From Mucilaginibacter sp. CSA2-8R (lineage in GTDB: Bacteria; Bacteroidota; Bacteroidia; Sphingobacteriales; Sphingobacteriaceae), in NCBI RefSeq assembly GCF_038806765.1, contig NZ_CP152389.1, forward strand, positions 3,906,001-3,970,000: DNA of 64,000 nucleotides, read 5' to 3'. The notes beneath the pieces are model-generated. The model saw nothing but the letters and a program-made list of their open reading frames with translations, had not been told where the DNA came from and searched no databases. Within the stretch, counting starts at the first letter, position 1. Each line of letters starts with the position of its first letter. Shown piece after piece: positions 9,797 through 18,980 of the stretch. A program made the translations under genes and the position numbers.

Positions 9797-10408
9797 GTAA
9801 ATAATTGGTTAGGTAAACATACAAGTTAATATTGATATATTACAAATCCGACTATGGCTTCAACTACTATAATAACATCCTGAAATGTAGGCTAGGGATT
9901 TAATGTTATTGTAACACATATACAATCCACTAATGTCTTTGGCTCAAAAATTCGACGTCCTTATTCAAGAACAATTACAATTGAACACGTTTAGGCAATA
10001 CTTAAATATCGTTTATGCTTGTCCACATCATAATGAGTGTTATTAGCTTAAAGCATTAAAAAATACTTTGAGCACGCAGAAAACGGCATTTAATAGATGA
10101 TGATGCATTTATAACCTGCCTTTGAAAGTTACATGTGTTCTTAAAGCGGAATATACTAAGCTATGCTTAAATTGATTATCCAAGACTCATGCTGAGTTAG
10201 CAATAACCTTTATATGTATATAAAATAGTCTACCTTATTACCTGCAATTGAAAGACTTTGTTAATACCAAGCTATACAAATTAACCTCAAATTTGAGACG
10301 AATTGACCAAAAGATGAGACTGCCTCTCTGCGCATTTATCAGTGACACCAGCGACCTATTGGTAAAATTGGGCCACTGTTAGCAAATAAACCTTAACAAG
10401 ACGGCAAT
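9797..10408. other. intergenic upstream of ECF sigma gene
   Basis: This 612-bp A+T-rich region holds no coding-like frame. It contains one TTGAGAC-type tandem site at 10293-10320, and overlapping it the perfect 12-bp palindrome CTCAAATTTGAG at 10286-10297. Reading on minus from 10290, TTGAGGTTAATTTG resembles a weak opposite-facing half-site. Confidence 0.5.
10293..10320 (+). promoter_or_regulatory. variant TTGAGAC tandem site (no adjacent plus-strand gene)
   Basis: TTGAGAC (10293-10299), 14 bp, then ATGAGAC (10314-10320), giving the same 21-bp repeat period as the sites in region 3 but with TGAGAC instead of TTGAACA in the second half. There is no TTTG 25-26 bp downstream, and no plus-strand gene follows for over 8 kb. 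It may be a site for a related regulator, may act on the divergent sigma gene, or may be a relic. The site at 18771-18798 has the same variant second half. Confidence 0.45.
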
Positions 10409-11764
10409 CTATATTTTAGGCTCCCATCCGGGAGCATAGCTTCGGCTCCAAAACTTCTGGGCTTCTGTGTCGTTAATGATATGTCCGTTCGACGGATTGA
10501 TATGTAAATCGCGGCCCACTCTCCAAGCTATATTACCGAGCTGCATGGCTAAAACACTTTTTTGACCTATTGCTACATCGCAACTTGGCTTTTTATTACC
10601 CCTTATGGCTTGTAAAAAATTAGCTACATGCAGGCTATCCAGTCCTAAGCTTGGGCTGGCGGTGTTACGTCCTTGTAAAGCAGACTCTTCGGCCAAACTT
10701 TTTTTAACCACCTGCTTAACTACTTTTCCGTTAAGATCATATACGGTATAGGCTTCACCATCCGTATCCAAACTACCATTATCTCCATAAAATATAACGC
10801 CACGGTCTGCGCCTTCAATTTTGCGCCCGTTCGAACTGCGGTTCTCCCACATGAGCGATACGCGTCCAGGATAATCCATGCAAATAATTTGCGTGTCGGG
10901 CGTTTGCCAGGCATCTTTGAATTGATAGCGCCCCCCCACAGAGGTAACGCGTGTAGGCAGGTCAACACCAAGCCCCCAAAGAGCAAGGTCAACTTCATGT
11001 GTACCGTTGTTGAGAGCTTCACCAGTACCGTACGTCCATAGCCAATGCCAATTATAATGTATTAAGCCATCCTGATAAGCCTGACGAGGAGCAGGACCCT
11101 GCCATAGTTCATAATTTAGCCACTCGGGTACTGCTGCAGGCTTGAGCTGCATGGCTTTACGGGCATTGGTATACCAGCACTTGGCAAAGTACACCCGGCC
11201 AATCACGCCATTATGTAACTCATCCATGCATTGTATAGCTAATGGAGATGACCGGCGTTGCGCCCCCATCTGTACTACCCTTTTATACTTTCTGGCTGCC
11301 GCTACTGCCATTTCGCCTTCGTGCGGGTTGTGACTCAACGGCTTTTCCACATAAACATGTTTGCCCGCCTGGCAGCCTAAAATAGTCATGGGTGCATGCC
11401 AATGATCGGGTGTGGCTATATAAATGGCATCAACATCCTTATCACTAAGCACGTGCCTGAAATCACCTTCACCTTTTGGCCGCTCGGTAGCCCCAGTGAC
11501 TTGTTTTATCTTTTGCTGCGTAACAGGTATAGTTCGCGAGTCTACATCACAAACGCTGGTCACCAAGCATTTTTCCTGCCTGGCAAAGGTCGTGCACATG
11601 CTTCCGCCGCGCCCGTTTAGGCCTATAATTGATACATTGATGCGATCGTTTGCACCAATGATCCGGTTGTAACTTTTAGCTGTGAAGCCGAAGCTACTGC
11701 CGCCTATCGCTATACCACCAGTGGCAATAGCAATCTTCTTAATAAAAGTTCTTCTTTTCTCCAT
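10409..11764 (-). CDS. Tat-exported Gfo/Idh/MocA-family oxidoreductase
   Basis: This 451-residue NAD(P)-dependent sugar oxidoreductase has a twin-arginine-type leader (MEKRRTFIKKIAIATGG). It has a Rossmann domain at about 40-170 (VSIIGLNGRGG; conserved YVEKPLSHNP with the EKP motif) and a C-terminal alpha/beta domain with THEVDLALWGL (catalytic-type His). Exported Gfo/Idh/MocA proteins in Bacteroidota act on periplasmic sugars, some in the 3-keto-glycoside pathway. The substrate here is unknown. A terminator-like hairpin separates it from the upstream SusD, so it is probably its own transcript, with the interleaved repeat element at 11825-11864 in its leader or promoter. Confidence 0.85.
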   Translation of the reverse strand: MEKRRTFIKKIAIATGGIAIGGSSFGFTAKSYNRIIGANDRINVSIIGLNGRGGSMCTTFARQEKCLVTSVCDVDSRTIPVTQQKIKQVTGATERPKGEGDFRHVLSDKDVDAIYIATPDHWHAPMTILGCQAGKHVYVEKPLSHNPHEGEMAVAAARKYKRVVQMGAQRRSSPLAIQCMDELHNGVIGRVYFAKCWYTNARKAMQLKPAAVPEWLNYELWQGPAPRQAYQDGLIHYNWHWLWTYGTGEALNNGTHEVDLALWGLGVDLPTRVTSVGGRYQFKDAWQTPDTQIICMDYPGRVSLMWENRSSNGRKIEGADRGVIFYGDNGSLDTDGEAYTVYDLNGKVVKQVVKKSLAEESALQGRNTASPSLGLDSLHVANFLQAIRGNKKPSCDVAIGQKSVLAMQLGNIAWRVGRDLHINPSNGHIINDTEAQKFWSRSYAPGWEPKI

Positions 11765-11824
11765 AATTCATAAGTTAACCCGGCTAATTGATTGTACTGC
11801 TAAAATGTATCCTGTTATTTACCT

Positions 11825-11864
11825 GCTTATAAGAACGGCAATGGTCTTATAAGCGAATGCCGTT
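11825..11864 (-). promoter_or_regulatory. interleaved inverted repeats upstream of the Gfo/Idh/MocA gene
   Basis: On the minus strand the order is AACGGCA (11864-11858), GCTTATAAGA (11854-11845), TGCCGTT (11840-11834), TCTTATAAGC (11834-11825). The first pairs with the third and the second with the fourth, so the two hairpins are mutually exclusive or pseudoknotted. The second and fourth arms each contain the palindrome CTTATAAG, 20 bp apart, so the same sequence could instead be a double operator. It ends about 60 nt before the start codon at 11764. Confidence 0.5.
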
Positions 11865-12061
11865 TTGTAGAATATTCTGTAAATGCTAATTCGACATATT
11901 ACTTATAGAATATAGCAAGCCACACCTCCTGAATAAGAATACAATAACCAGCATCAAATACTTTTTAGAAGAAAAAGCAGGCGTTTCTTACAAAAATCCG
12001 TTAACAATAATAATTTTGGCAGCACCATGTCGTTGCGGGCCTAGTCAGAAATAGATATTAA

Positions 12062-12101
12062 CCAACCATCAAGGTCTTTAAAAACGCACCCTGATGGCTG
12101 G
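12062..12101 (-). terminator. terminator-like hairpin after susD
   Basis: A 14-bp stem (12088-12101 with 12062-12075; two G-U pairs in the minus-strand transcript) begins 9 bp after the susD stop codon. The loop is 12 nt. The following U-tract is weak. It probably ends the susC-susD transcript of region 2. Confidence 0.6.
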
Positions 12102-12109
12102 CATTTATT

Positions 12110-13759
12110 TTAAAATCCTGGATTTTGAGGATATTTAGGCCCTGTGATAATACGGTCTATCTGACTTTGAGGTATAGGCCTTAAAACATGCCTTTCCTGA
12201 ATATTAGGCGCAGCATCCGGGTTATAAAGCTTTACGCGCTCAAGCAGCTTATTGGTTCTTACCAAATCAAGCCATCGGGTCTGCTCGCCGCATAGCTCGC
12301 GGGCACGCTCGTCTAAAACATAATCAAGATTAGCCTGAGCCGGCGTAATAGTCATAGCTGCCACATTTCCGGAGGGGAATGCTGCACGTTCACGCACCGC
12401 ATTTATATATTTGGCTGCGTTAACATTATCGCCCAGATTAACTGCCGCTTCTGCTGCCAGCAGGTAAGTCTCTGCAAGTCTATATACAATCACAGGTCTA
12501 ACCGACGGATCATTAATACCAGCTCTTTTAGTATCCTGATATTTTGTCATTGTAGGAAACAATTGTAATGTATAGCTTCGCGGCGGTACCAACAAGTAAC
12601 GGGTTGCGTTTATCTTAGTATTACTTACGTCAACACCGGGCATATATATTGCCGTATCGCCCAATGTATATTTAGGCACGCCATTTACTTTAGGAATTTT
12701 ATCTGCAGAGTTGGATAACCATACCGACTGAAAAGTTTTGTAATATCGGGTATCGTTGGTTTTGTCAGCAAAACAAACATTGCCCATCCAATTGGTTAGT
12801 TCTACTCGGGCGTATGGCCGGCCATATGCCATAGAGCGAACCAAACCCGGAAAATTCTCATATCCCATTACGTAATGAAAATTAAGCTCGTTGCTAACGG
12901 CATTATAAGTTAAGTTAGCCGTATGCTGCACACTCCAGAGTACTTCCCTATTGGCTTCATTGCCTTCTGCAAATACGTTCCCAAAATCAGGCAGTAAACC
13001 CAGGTTCAACGCACCAAGGTTATCCAGCAGTCCTTTGGCCGTGTTATAGGCATTTTGAAAATCGTCGGTCTGTTTGGCTGACGAATATGCTCTGGTTAAA
13101 TATACTTTTGCTAAAAGATGGGAGGCAGCAGCTGCGGTTGCTTTACCCGGCAAAACCCCGTTTTGAGTAGGGCTTGGCGGCAAGGCAGCAATAGCATCTT
13201 TCAAATCTTGAATGATGAAATTATAAACGTCAGCAATAGGAGCTCTTGTTGCACTGGTAGTAGGCTCGCTGATAAAATTTTTGCTTAATGTAACGGGGCC
13301 AAAAAATCTAACCAGTAGAAAATAATAATTAGCCCGTAAAAACTTCGCTTCTCCTATCTTTTGCTTCACTGTATTGGCATCAATTCCGGTAACAGAGGCA
13401 CCATTATCAATAATACCATTACAGGTATTAATGAACGTGTAGCAAGGGTTCCAAACGCCGCTTAAAAATCCGCTACTGGAATCGTAGCTACTGGCATATA
13501 TATTAAAATTGGAATTACCTCCTCCACCCGACTTGAACTCATCGGTTCCAGGGACGGTCATGGTCATTAAATTTTCTGACCCCCATAAATTGCGGTTACC
13601 GGCATAGGCGGCATCTAAGCCTGACTGAAATCCTTGAGCGGTGTTAAAGTATTGCGGAGTAAGTGATGATTTAGGTTCTTCGATCAGTTGTTTACTGCAA
13701 CCAAAAGTAGCTATAGCTATCGAAGCTATACCAATATAACGATGTAAGTATGCTCTCAT
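12110..13759 (-). CDS. SusD/RagB-family glycan-binding lipoprotein
   Basis: The 549-residue protein has a lipoprotein signal (IGIASIAIATFGCSKQ). The SusD fold is evident from AKFLRANYYFLLVRFFG, YRLAETYLLAAEAAVNLGD, LDERARELCGEQTRWLDLVRT and the ending YPQNPGF. It begins 13 bp after the susC stop. It would act with the SusC at 13773-17162 in binding and importing an oligosaccharide; the neighbouring GH130 enzyme hints at a mannoside, but that is only inference. Confidence 0.94.
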   Translation of the reverse strand: MRAYLHRYIGIASIAIATFGCSKQLIEEPKSSLTPQYFNTAQGFQSGLDAAYAGNRNLWGSENLMTMTVPGTDEFKSGGGGNSNFNIYASSYDSSSGFLSGVWNPCYTFINTCNGIIDNGASVTGIDANTVKQKIGEAKFLRANYYFLLVRFFGPVTLSKNFISEPTTSATRAPIADVYNFIIQDLKDAIAALPPSPTQNGVLPGKATAAAASHLLAKVYLTRAYSSAKQTDDFQNAYNTAKGLLDNLGALNLGLLPDFGNVFAEGNEANREVLWSVQHTANLTYNAVSNELNFHYVMGYENFPGLVRSMAYGRPYARVELTNWMGNVCFADKTNDTRYYKTFQSVWLSNSADKIPKVNGVPKYTLGDTAIYMPGVDVSNTKINATRYLLVPPRSYTLQLFPTMTKYQDTKRAGINDPSVRPVIVYRLAETYLLAAEAAVNLGDNVNAAKYINAVRERAAFPSGNVAAMTITPAQANLDYVLDERARELCGEQTRWLDLVRTNKLLERVKLYNPDAAPNIQERHVLRPIPQSQIDRIITGPKYPQNPGF

Positions 13760-13772
13760 GTTTTTGATTCAA

Positions 13773-16700
13773 TTAAAAGGAAACATTTAAACCGAACAAT
13801 AATGATTTAACCGGCGGTGTATCAACTCCAAGTGTACCGGCCGACTCCGGATCGGCTCCGCTAAATTGATTGTGCAGTGGCGAAAACAAGATGATCGCGT
13901 CGTTTAAAGACGTATACAATCTCAGAGACTTAGCTTTTATTTTCGAGGTTATTGCCGACGGCAAAGTGTAACCTAAGCTGATAGTACGTATTTTCAGGTA
14001 CGATGCATTATAATATCCCAGCAGATCTCCGTAAGCAGGTGTGCCTACGTTAAAATTAGGTTTAGGGTATTTGTTCGCATTATTAAAAGGTGTCCAATAG
14101 TTTACATTTAGGTTATTCGCTTTTCCGTTAAGCACGTTTACATTGCTTGCGGGCTGTAACCAGGTTGCTATTTGAGTGCCGCCTACACGATAAGTAGCAA
14201 CTACAGCCAGGTCAATACCTCTGTAACTGAAGCGGTTGGTAAAGCCACCAAAAAATTTCGGCTGCCTGTTACCCACTATCGTACGGTCATTAGAGTTAAT
14301 TACACCATCCCCATTTAAGTCAGCTACCCTAATTGTTCCGATTACAGAACCGGCACCGGCCATCGTGAGGTTGAGGCGTCTGGCTTCGGCCGAATCGGCT
14401 TTTGTATTTTGCCAAATACCTACTTGCTGATAATTGTAAAGTGCGTTTATTGGCGATCCGACAAACCTGTTGTTGCCAATATCCTGCGTAACACCATCTT
14501 GCAAAGCCGTTATTTTATTTCGGTTAAATGTAATGTTCGCATTGGTGGTCCAACCAAAATCTTTCCTGGTTTTTGCCCTTATATTTACCGATGTTATAGT
14601 TACCTCTAAACCTTTATTTTCTGTTTTACCCACGTTAGCGAAGAATTGCTGGGTATACCCGGTTGTTATAGGCAGGTTTTGAGGCAGTATCAGGTCTTTG
14701 GTCTTTTGTTGATAAACATCTACCGTACCTGTAATACGTTCTTTAAATAAACCAAAATCTACTCCAATGTTTAGCGAAGCAGTGTATTCCCAGCCAAGCT
14801 TAGGGTTAGGGACGTTGTTAGGGTAAGTGCCGGTAACGTTGGTTGTACCGTAATTGTAGTTGAGTATAGCAAGGCCGCCAAGCGTTTGATAAGGGCTAAC
14901 CGCTGCGTTTCCTACTGTACCGTAACCTACGCGTAATTTCAGACTGGATATCGCGTTAATATTTTTAATAAAATTTTCTTCTGAAACATTCCAGCCAACT
15001 GCAGCGGATGGGAACACATGGTATTTATTACCTGGTGCAAGTGTAGATGACCCATCCGACCGCATGGTTAGCGTAAGTAGATATTTACTCTTAAAATCAT
15101 AATTGATCCGGCCCATAAAAGATACTATGGAAAATTTGGCGTAGCTGCCTGTACCTTTAAAATTTGAGCCTAATTCTGGATTGTAATACTGCACATTGTC
15201 GGCAAGTATATTGTTGTATGTTAAAGTAGTTTGATATTTATTATCTTGCTGATAACTAAAAAGTCCGGTACCGGTAACGTGATGGTTTTGTGCGAATGTA
15301 TTTTCGTAAACAAGCAAGTTCTCTAATGTGAAGTTACGGTAATCGTAATTGGTATTCCTTGCGGTGGATGGGCCGCTCAGGTTTTGAAAAGTTGCGCTTC
15401 CGTAAAAGTCACCATAGGTTTCCGGCGTTATCTCAACCCCACCATTAAATCTGTATTTGAAATGCCGCGTAAACTGAGCCTCAGCATAAGCTGTGGTGAA
15501 CGTGTTATACCTGGTGCGATTTTGTACAACAGCTCCAGGCACTAAATTAGCGAGTGGGTTGTAGATTAGCGAGCCACCTCCAGGGAAAGGAATTAGATTT
15601 CCGGCAGCGTCATAAGGTACGGTTAACGGGCTTGATTGTAATGCCTGTGAAATTGGATTGATACCCTCACCATTGGTCCTGCTCACAGAGTTGAGTGAGC
15701 TAACGCCAACTTTAAAGATTTTACCTAATTGCTGATCCAGGCTGATCTTAAAACTATATCGCTGAAATGAAAGCCCGGGAAAAATGCCTGTCTCATTAAA
15801 ATAGCCCGCCGAGATGGCGTACTTTGTTTGTTCGGTACCACCCGACACTCCTAACTGGTGATTTGTACGCAATCCATTCTTGTAAATCAGTTTCTGCCAA
15901 TTGGTGTTTGTTCCGTTTTGACGGCCGGCAAGTTCGGCCGGAAGAAAGGTAATCCCATCAGTGTAAAACCTAGGATCATCTATCCCATTGTAAGGATTTG
16001 GGGCATTAACTACGTTGGGATTGTTTGCATTGTAACTACCCCACTTTTTATAAGTTTCGTATTCAGCAGGCTGCATTACATCGTAATAACCCAATGGCTT
16101 CATTGTTCCGGCATAACCGCTGTATGATATTACCGGTGCGCCTGTTTTGCCTCGCCTGGTTGATATTAATATAACGCCGTTAGCACCTCGTGATCCGTAA
16201 ATGGCCGTTGCAGATGCATCTTTCAATATTTGGACGGATACCACATCATCCTGATTGAGATCATTAATATAGGTTCCATTATATGGTATACCATCCACTA
16301 CGTAAAGCACGTCACTTGTAGCACCTAATGATCGCTGACCACGTATTGAAATGGATGGCGTAGCACCGGGATGGCTGTTGCCGCCACTTTTTTGAATGTC
16401 AAGTCCGGGCGCCTGGCCTTGTAGTGCACTTAATAAATTGCTTGATGGTGTACTTTTTAGCGCCTCCTCATTAACAGAAGCAATAGAACCCGTCACATCT
16501 GCCTTTTTCTGAGAGCCGTAACCTACCACCACCACTTCGCTCATGGCAGACACTTTTTCTTTAAGCGTTACGTCCAGTTTTGTCTGGTCGTTCAACACAA
16601 CTTCAAGTGTTTCAAAACCAACGGCTGTAAATACAAGCGTTCTGTTACCGTCAGGCACCTTAATTGAATATGCCCCGACAGGGTCAGTCATCGCGCCACC

Positions 16701-17162
16701 GGTAGTACCTTTTACCATAACCGTAACACCGGGTACAGGTTGGCCTTTCGTATCTTTAACAGTTCCGGTTACAGTTATTGCTGCGAAAGTCGCCTTTATC
16801 GTTTTCTTTTGAACAATAATGGTATTTTGGTAGATAACATAAGTCAATGGCTCATCTTTAAAGATGAGATTGAGCGCATCTTTTATTTCAACTCCTTTTA
16901 CAGAAAGGGTAACCGGGGTAGCTTCGTTTAACATATCAGTATTGTAAATAAAGTTGTAACCAGTTTGCTGCTTAACTTTATTGAATACTTTATCAAGCGA
17001 TGTATTTTTTACTGTAATACTAACTACCTGCGCAAAGGTGGTTGCACTGGCCTGCAAAAAGCAGGCTGTTATTAAAATAATTACAAGCTTCACTATATTG
17101 ATAATCTTATAAAGCACGCAGATTTGTTTCCTGCATGAAAATGCATGGGAAAGTTTATACAT
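13773..17162 (-). CDS. SusC/RagA-family TonB-dependent transporter with STN signalling domain
   Basis: The 1129-residue outer-membrane importer has a signal region ending TTFAQ; an STN domain at about 46-120 (VSITVKNTSLDKVFNKVK..FIYNTDML); a carboxypeptidase-regulatory-like domain (GTVKDTKGQPVPGVTVMVKG); the plug with VVVGYGSQKKADVTGSIAS and DVLYVVDGIPYNG; and a barrel ending LLFGLNVSF. The STN domain and the adjacent FecR (17302-18459) indicate signalling to the ECF sigma factor at 18981. The N-terminal 20 residues before VKLVIILITACFL look untypical, so translation may start a little further in. Confidence 0.95.
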   Translation of the reverse strand: MYKLSHAFSCRKQICVLYKIINIVKLVIILITACFLQASATTFAQVVSITVKNTSLDKVFNKVKQQTGYNFIYNTDMLNEATPVTLSVKGVEIKDALNLIFKDEPLTYVIYQNTIIVQKKTIKATFAAITVTGTVKDTKGQPVPGVTVMVKGTTGGAMTDPVGAYSIKVPDGNRTLVFTAVGFETLEVVLNDQTKLDVTLKEKVSAMSEVVVVGYGSQKKADVTGSIASVNEEALKSTPSSNLLSALQGQAPGLDIQKSGGNSHPGATPSISIRGQRSLGATSDVLYVVDGIPYNGTYINDLNQDDVVSVQILKDASATAIYGSRGANGVILISTRRGKTGAPVISYSGYAGTMKPLGYYDVMQPAEYETYKKWGSYNANNPNVVNAPNPYNGIDDPRFYTDGITFLPAELAGRQNGTNTNWQKLIYKNGLRTNHQLGVSGGTEQTKYAISAGYFNETGIFPGLSFQRYSFKISLDQQLGKIFKVGVSSLNSVSRTNGEGINPISQALQSSPLTVPYDAAGNLIPFPGGGSLIYNPLANLVPGAVVQNRTRYNTFTTAYAEAQFTRHFKYRFNGGVEITPETYGDFYGSATFQNLSGPSTARNTNYDYRNFTLENLLVYENTFAQNHHVTGTGLFSYQQDNKYQTTLTYNNILADNVQYYNPELGSNFKGTGSYAKFSIVSFMGRINYDFKSKYLLTLTMRSDGSSTLAPGNKYHVFPSAAVGWNVSEENFIKNINAISSLKLRVGYGTVGNAAVSPYQTLGGLAILNYNYGTTNVTGTYPNNVPNPKLGWEYTASLNIGVDFGLFKERITGTVDVYQQKTKDLILPQNLPITTGYTQQFFANVGKTENKGLEVTITSVNIRAKTRKDFGWTTNANITFNRNKITALQDGVTQDIGNNRFVGSPINALYNYQQVGIWQNTKADSAEARRLNLTMAGAGSVIGTIRVADLNGDGVINSNDRTIVGNRQPKFFGGFTNRFSYRGIDLAVVATYRVGGTQIATWLQPASNVNVLNGKANNLNVNYWTPFNNANKYPKPNFNVGTPAYGDLLGYYNASYLKIRTISLGYTLPSAITSKIKAKSLRLYTSLNDAIILFSPLHNQFSGADPESAGTLGVDTPPVKSLLFGLNVSF

Positions 17163-17237
17163 TTGATTAGTGAGTTAATTTAGTAATTGATTGTTGGTAC
17201 GATCGATAGAATTGCTCATGGCCTAACGGCAGATTAT

Positions 17238-17259
17238 CAGGGGCGCGCCAACGCTCCTG
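17238..17259 (-). promoter_or_regulatory. G+C-rich hairpin between fecR and susC
   Basis: CAGGGGCG (17238-17245) pairs with CGCTCCTG (17252-17259), 8 bp including one G-T pair, loop CGCCAA. It is embedded in an A+T-rich 139-bp spacer. Position and composition match the hairpins at 7643-7695 in the other fecR-susC gap. Its T-run lies on the plus-strand side, so it is not a classical terminator for fecR. Confidence 0.45.
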
Positions 17260-17301
17260 GTTTTCTTTCATGTTACAACTCAAACAGGTTAAAGTAAAGC
17301 T

Positions 17302-18459
17302 TTATGGCATAACTGTTATCCTCCTCCCATCTGTTTTAAAATGAACAGTTCCGGTCAGCTCGAGTGTCTTTAATAAAAACGAAATGTCTTTGAACTTGGA
17401 AACAGAGCCGCCAAAGTTTTGCTTAGCCAGGGTACCCTCATAGGCAATATCTACATCATACCATCTCGACACCTGTCTCATGATGGTTTTTATGTTCTCA
17501 TTCTCAAAATTGAAAGATCCGTCCTTCCATGATACCACATCTTCAACCTTTACATGTTTGACTGTAAAGTTCTGCCCATTTGTGTTTATCATGCCTTGTT
17601 CACCGGGAATAAGCGTTGCCTCCGCGTCATCCTTAGTAAGCCTGACCGCCCCTTCCAACAAAGTTGTTTGTACGGTGCTTTCATCCTGATACGCCATTAC
17701 GTTAAAGTGGGTACCCAAAACATTTACGTTTACACCTTTAGCCATTACCTTAAAAGGCATGCTTTTATTTTTAGCCACCTCAAAATAGGCCTCTCCGGTA
17801 AGCTCAACCAAGCGTTCTGCGCCCGAAAAGGTTGTTGGAAATTTCAGCGAAGACGCTGCGTTGAGCCAAACTTTAGTACCATCAGTCAAGGTAAGCTGAT
17901 ATTGCCCTCCGCGTGGTGTGGCTATAGTATTATAAGCCACAAGTGTTTTGTTAGAAGTTTGAGATGTTTCTTTATAAACTAACTTTCCGTTAGACAACTT
18001 GGTGACCTGTGCAGTGCCCTGTGTGGAAACTATACCCTTATCAGTACCATCCAAATTAACCATATTACCGTTGGCCAATATTAATATTGCCTTGTTGCCT
18101 CCCGGAGAAATGACAGGTTGAGGAAGCAATTGCTTAGCAAACCTTTGTTGTTTGTTACTTTGCTTTTTTTTATAATCAGGCAGAAAAAAAAAGCCGATAG
18201 ATAAAGTAATGAGTAGTGATGCTGCAATTGCCAACTTTTTGAATGCGCTGCCACTTTTTGGCACATCGGCTTGGATCTGAGTACGAAGCTGATGTAAAAG
18301 CAGCACTTTAATTTCATCACGGTTACCCATGTCGGTAGACCAAGGTAATTTCTTTAGTTCAAATTCATCTTTGTACTGCATAAGCGTTCGGGTTTCTTCA
18401 ACCGAACACTGCCCTGCTGTATACTTTTCATAAAGTGCTAAAAACTCTTCTTTGGTCAT
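17302..18459 (-). CDS. FecR-family anti-sigma factor
   Basis: The 385-residue protein has a cytoplasmic N-terminal part, one transmembrane helix (LAIAASLLITLSIGFFFL, about 78-95), a FecR domain (about 185-285; TPRGGQYQLTLTDGTKVWLN, LTGEAYFEVAKNKSMPFKV, VLGTHFNVMAY) and a C-terminal DUF4974 domain (NENIKTIMRQVSRWYDVDIAY). Strong similarity of plan to the FecR at 7724-8863 suggests the two loci are paralogous. It is divergent from its probable partner sigma gene at 18981. Confidence 0.94.
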   Translation of the reverse strand: MTKEEFLALYEKYTAGQCSVEETRTLMQYKDEFELKKLPWSTDMGNRDEIKVLLLHQLRTQIQADVPKSGSAFKKLAIAASLLITLSIGFFFLPDYKKKQSNKQQRFAKQLLPQPVISPGGNKAILILANGNMVNLDGTDKGIVSTQGTAQVTKLSNGKLVYKETSQTSNKTLVAYNTIATPRGGQYQLTLTDGTKVWLNAASSLKFPTTFSGAERLVELTGEAYFEVAKNKSMPFKVMAKGVNVNVLGTHFNVMAYQDESTVQTTLLEGAVRLTKDDAEATLIPGEQGMINTNGQNFTVKHVKVEDVVSWKDGSFNFENENIKTIMRQVSRWYDVDIAYEGTLAKQNFGGSVSKFKDISFLLKTLELTGTVHFKTDGRRITVMP

Positions 18460-18980
18460 GAAGATGATTGTTTGTTCAAATAGCTGTATGATCCAGCCAT
18501 AGAAGGTTTACAGCTATATAGAGCCATTTTTTTTGTTGAACTCACATACAAAAAAGATTTTTTTTTGGCCATGCCCCAGCCAGTCCTCATCAAGTATCTT
18601 TAAACGTTGGTTATAAACTTTCATTAATCATCCATAATGCTTTTTAATAGAGTGAATAACTAACTACAAACAACGAAAACCTAATTATGCGTGGCAGTAC
18701 TTTTCTTGTTGATGATTTAGCGGATCAATAATGTTGATGTGGTAATCACATGTTTGCGCCCCCACAATATGTCTCAATGTTTGGATGATTCGTCTCAAAA
18801 ACAATCATGCTTTTTACATTTTAGCTTAAAAATAAAATTGAACAACCCTCATTTCTAAGACATTACAAGCAATAATACCCATAATGCGCATTCATCAGTG
18901 CTGCAGGTTATGCTGGGTGGTGCTTTCTAGGTCATTTTGTTTAGCAGCTAAGTTTCGTAACTTTAATTAACCAATTATTT
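18460..18980. other. divergent intergenic, fecR / ECF sigma
   Basis: This 521-bp A+T-rich region between divergent regulators contains the variant TTGAGAC tandem site at 18771-18798 on minus. No gene or further clear element is visible. It must hold the promoters of both flanking genes. Confidence 0.5.
18771..18798 (-). promoter_or_regulatory. variant TTGAGAC tandem site upstream of fecR
   Basis: On minus, TTGAGAC (18798-18792), 14 bp, TTGAGAC (18777-18771): a perfect direct repeat with 21-bp period. The first half continues GAAT as in the region 3 sites at 33599 and 49030, but both halves are TTGAGAC rather than TTGAGAC plus TTGAACA. No TTTG lies 25 bp downstream. It is 312 bp upstream of fecR. 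Confidence 0.45.

Larger units (their letters stand above)
11765..12109. other. intergenic between Gfo/Idh/MocA gene and susD
   Basis: This 345-bp gap contains the interleaved inverted repeats at 11825-11864 and the susD terminator hairpin at 12062-12101. Nothing coding-like is visible between them. Confidence 0.5.

Noticed and set aside
17554..17982. A 142-codon plus-strand frame
   Set aside because: It is antisense to the conserved FecR domain of the gene at 17302-18459 and has no coding character.
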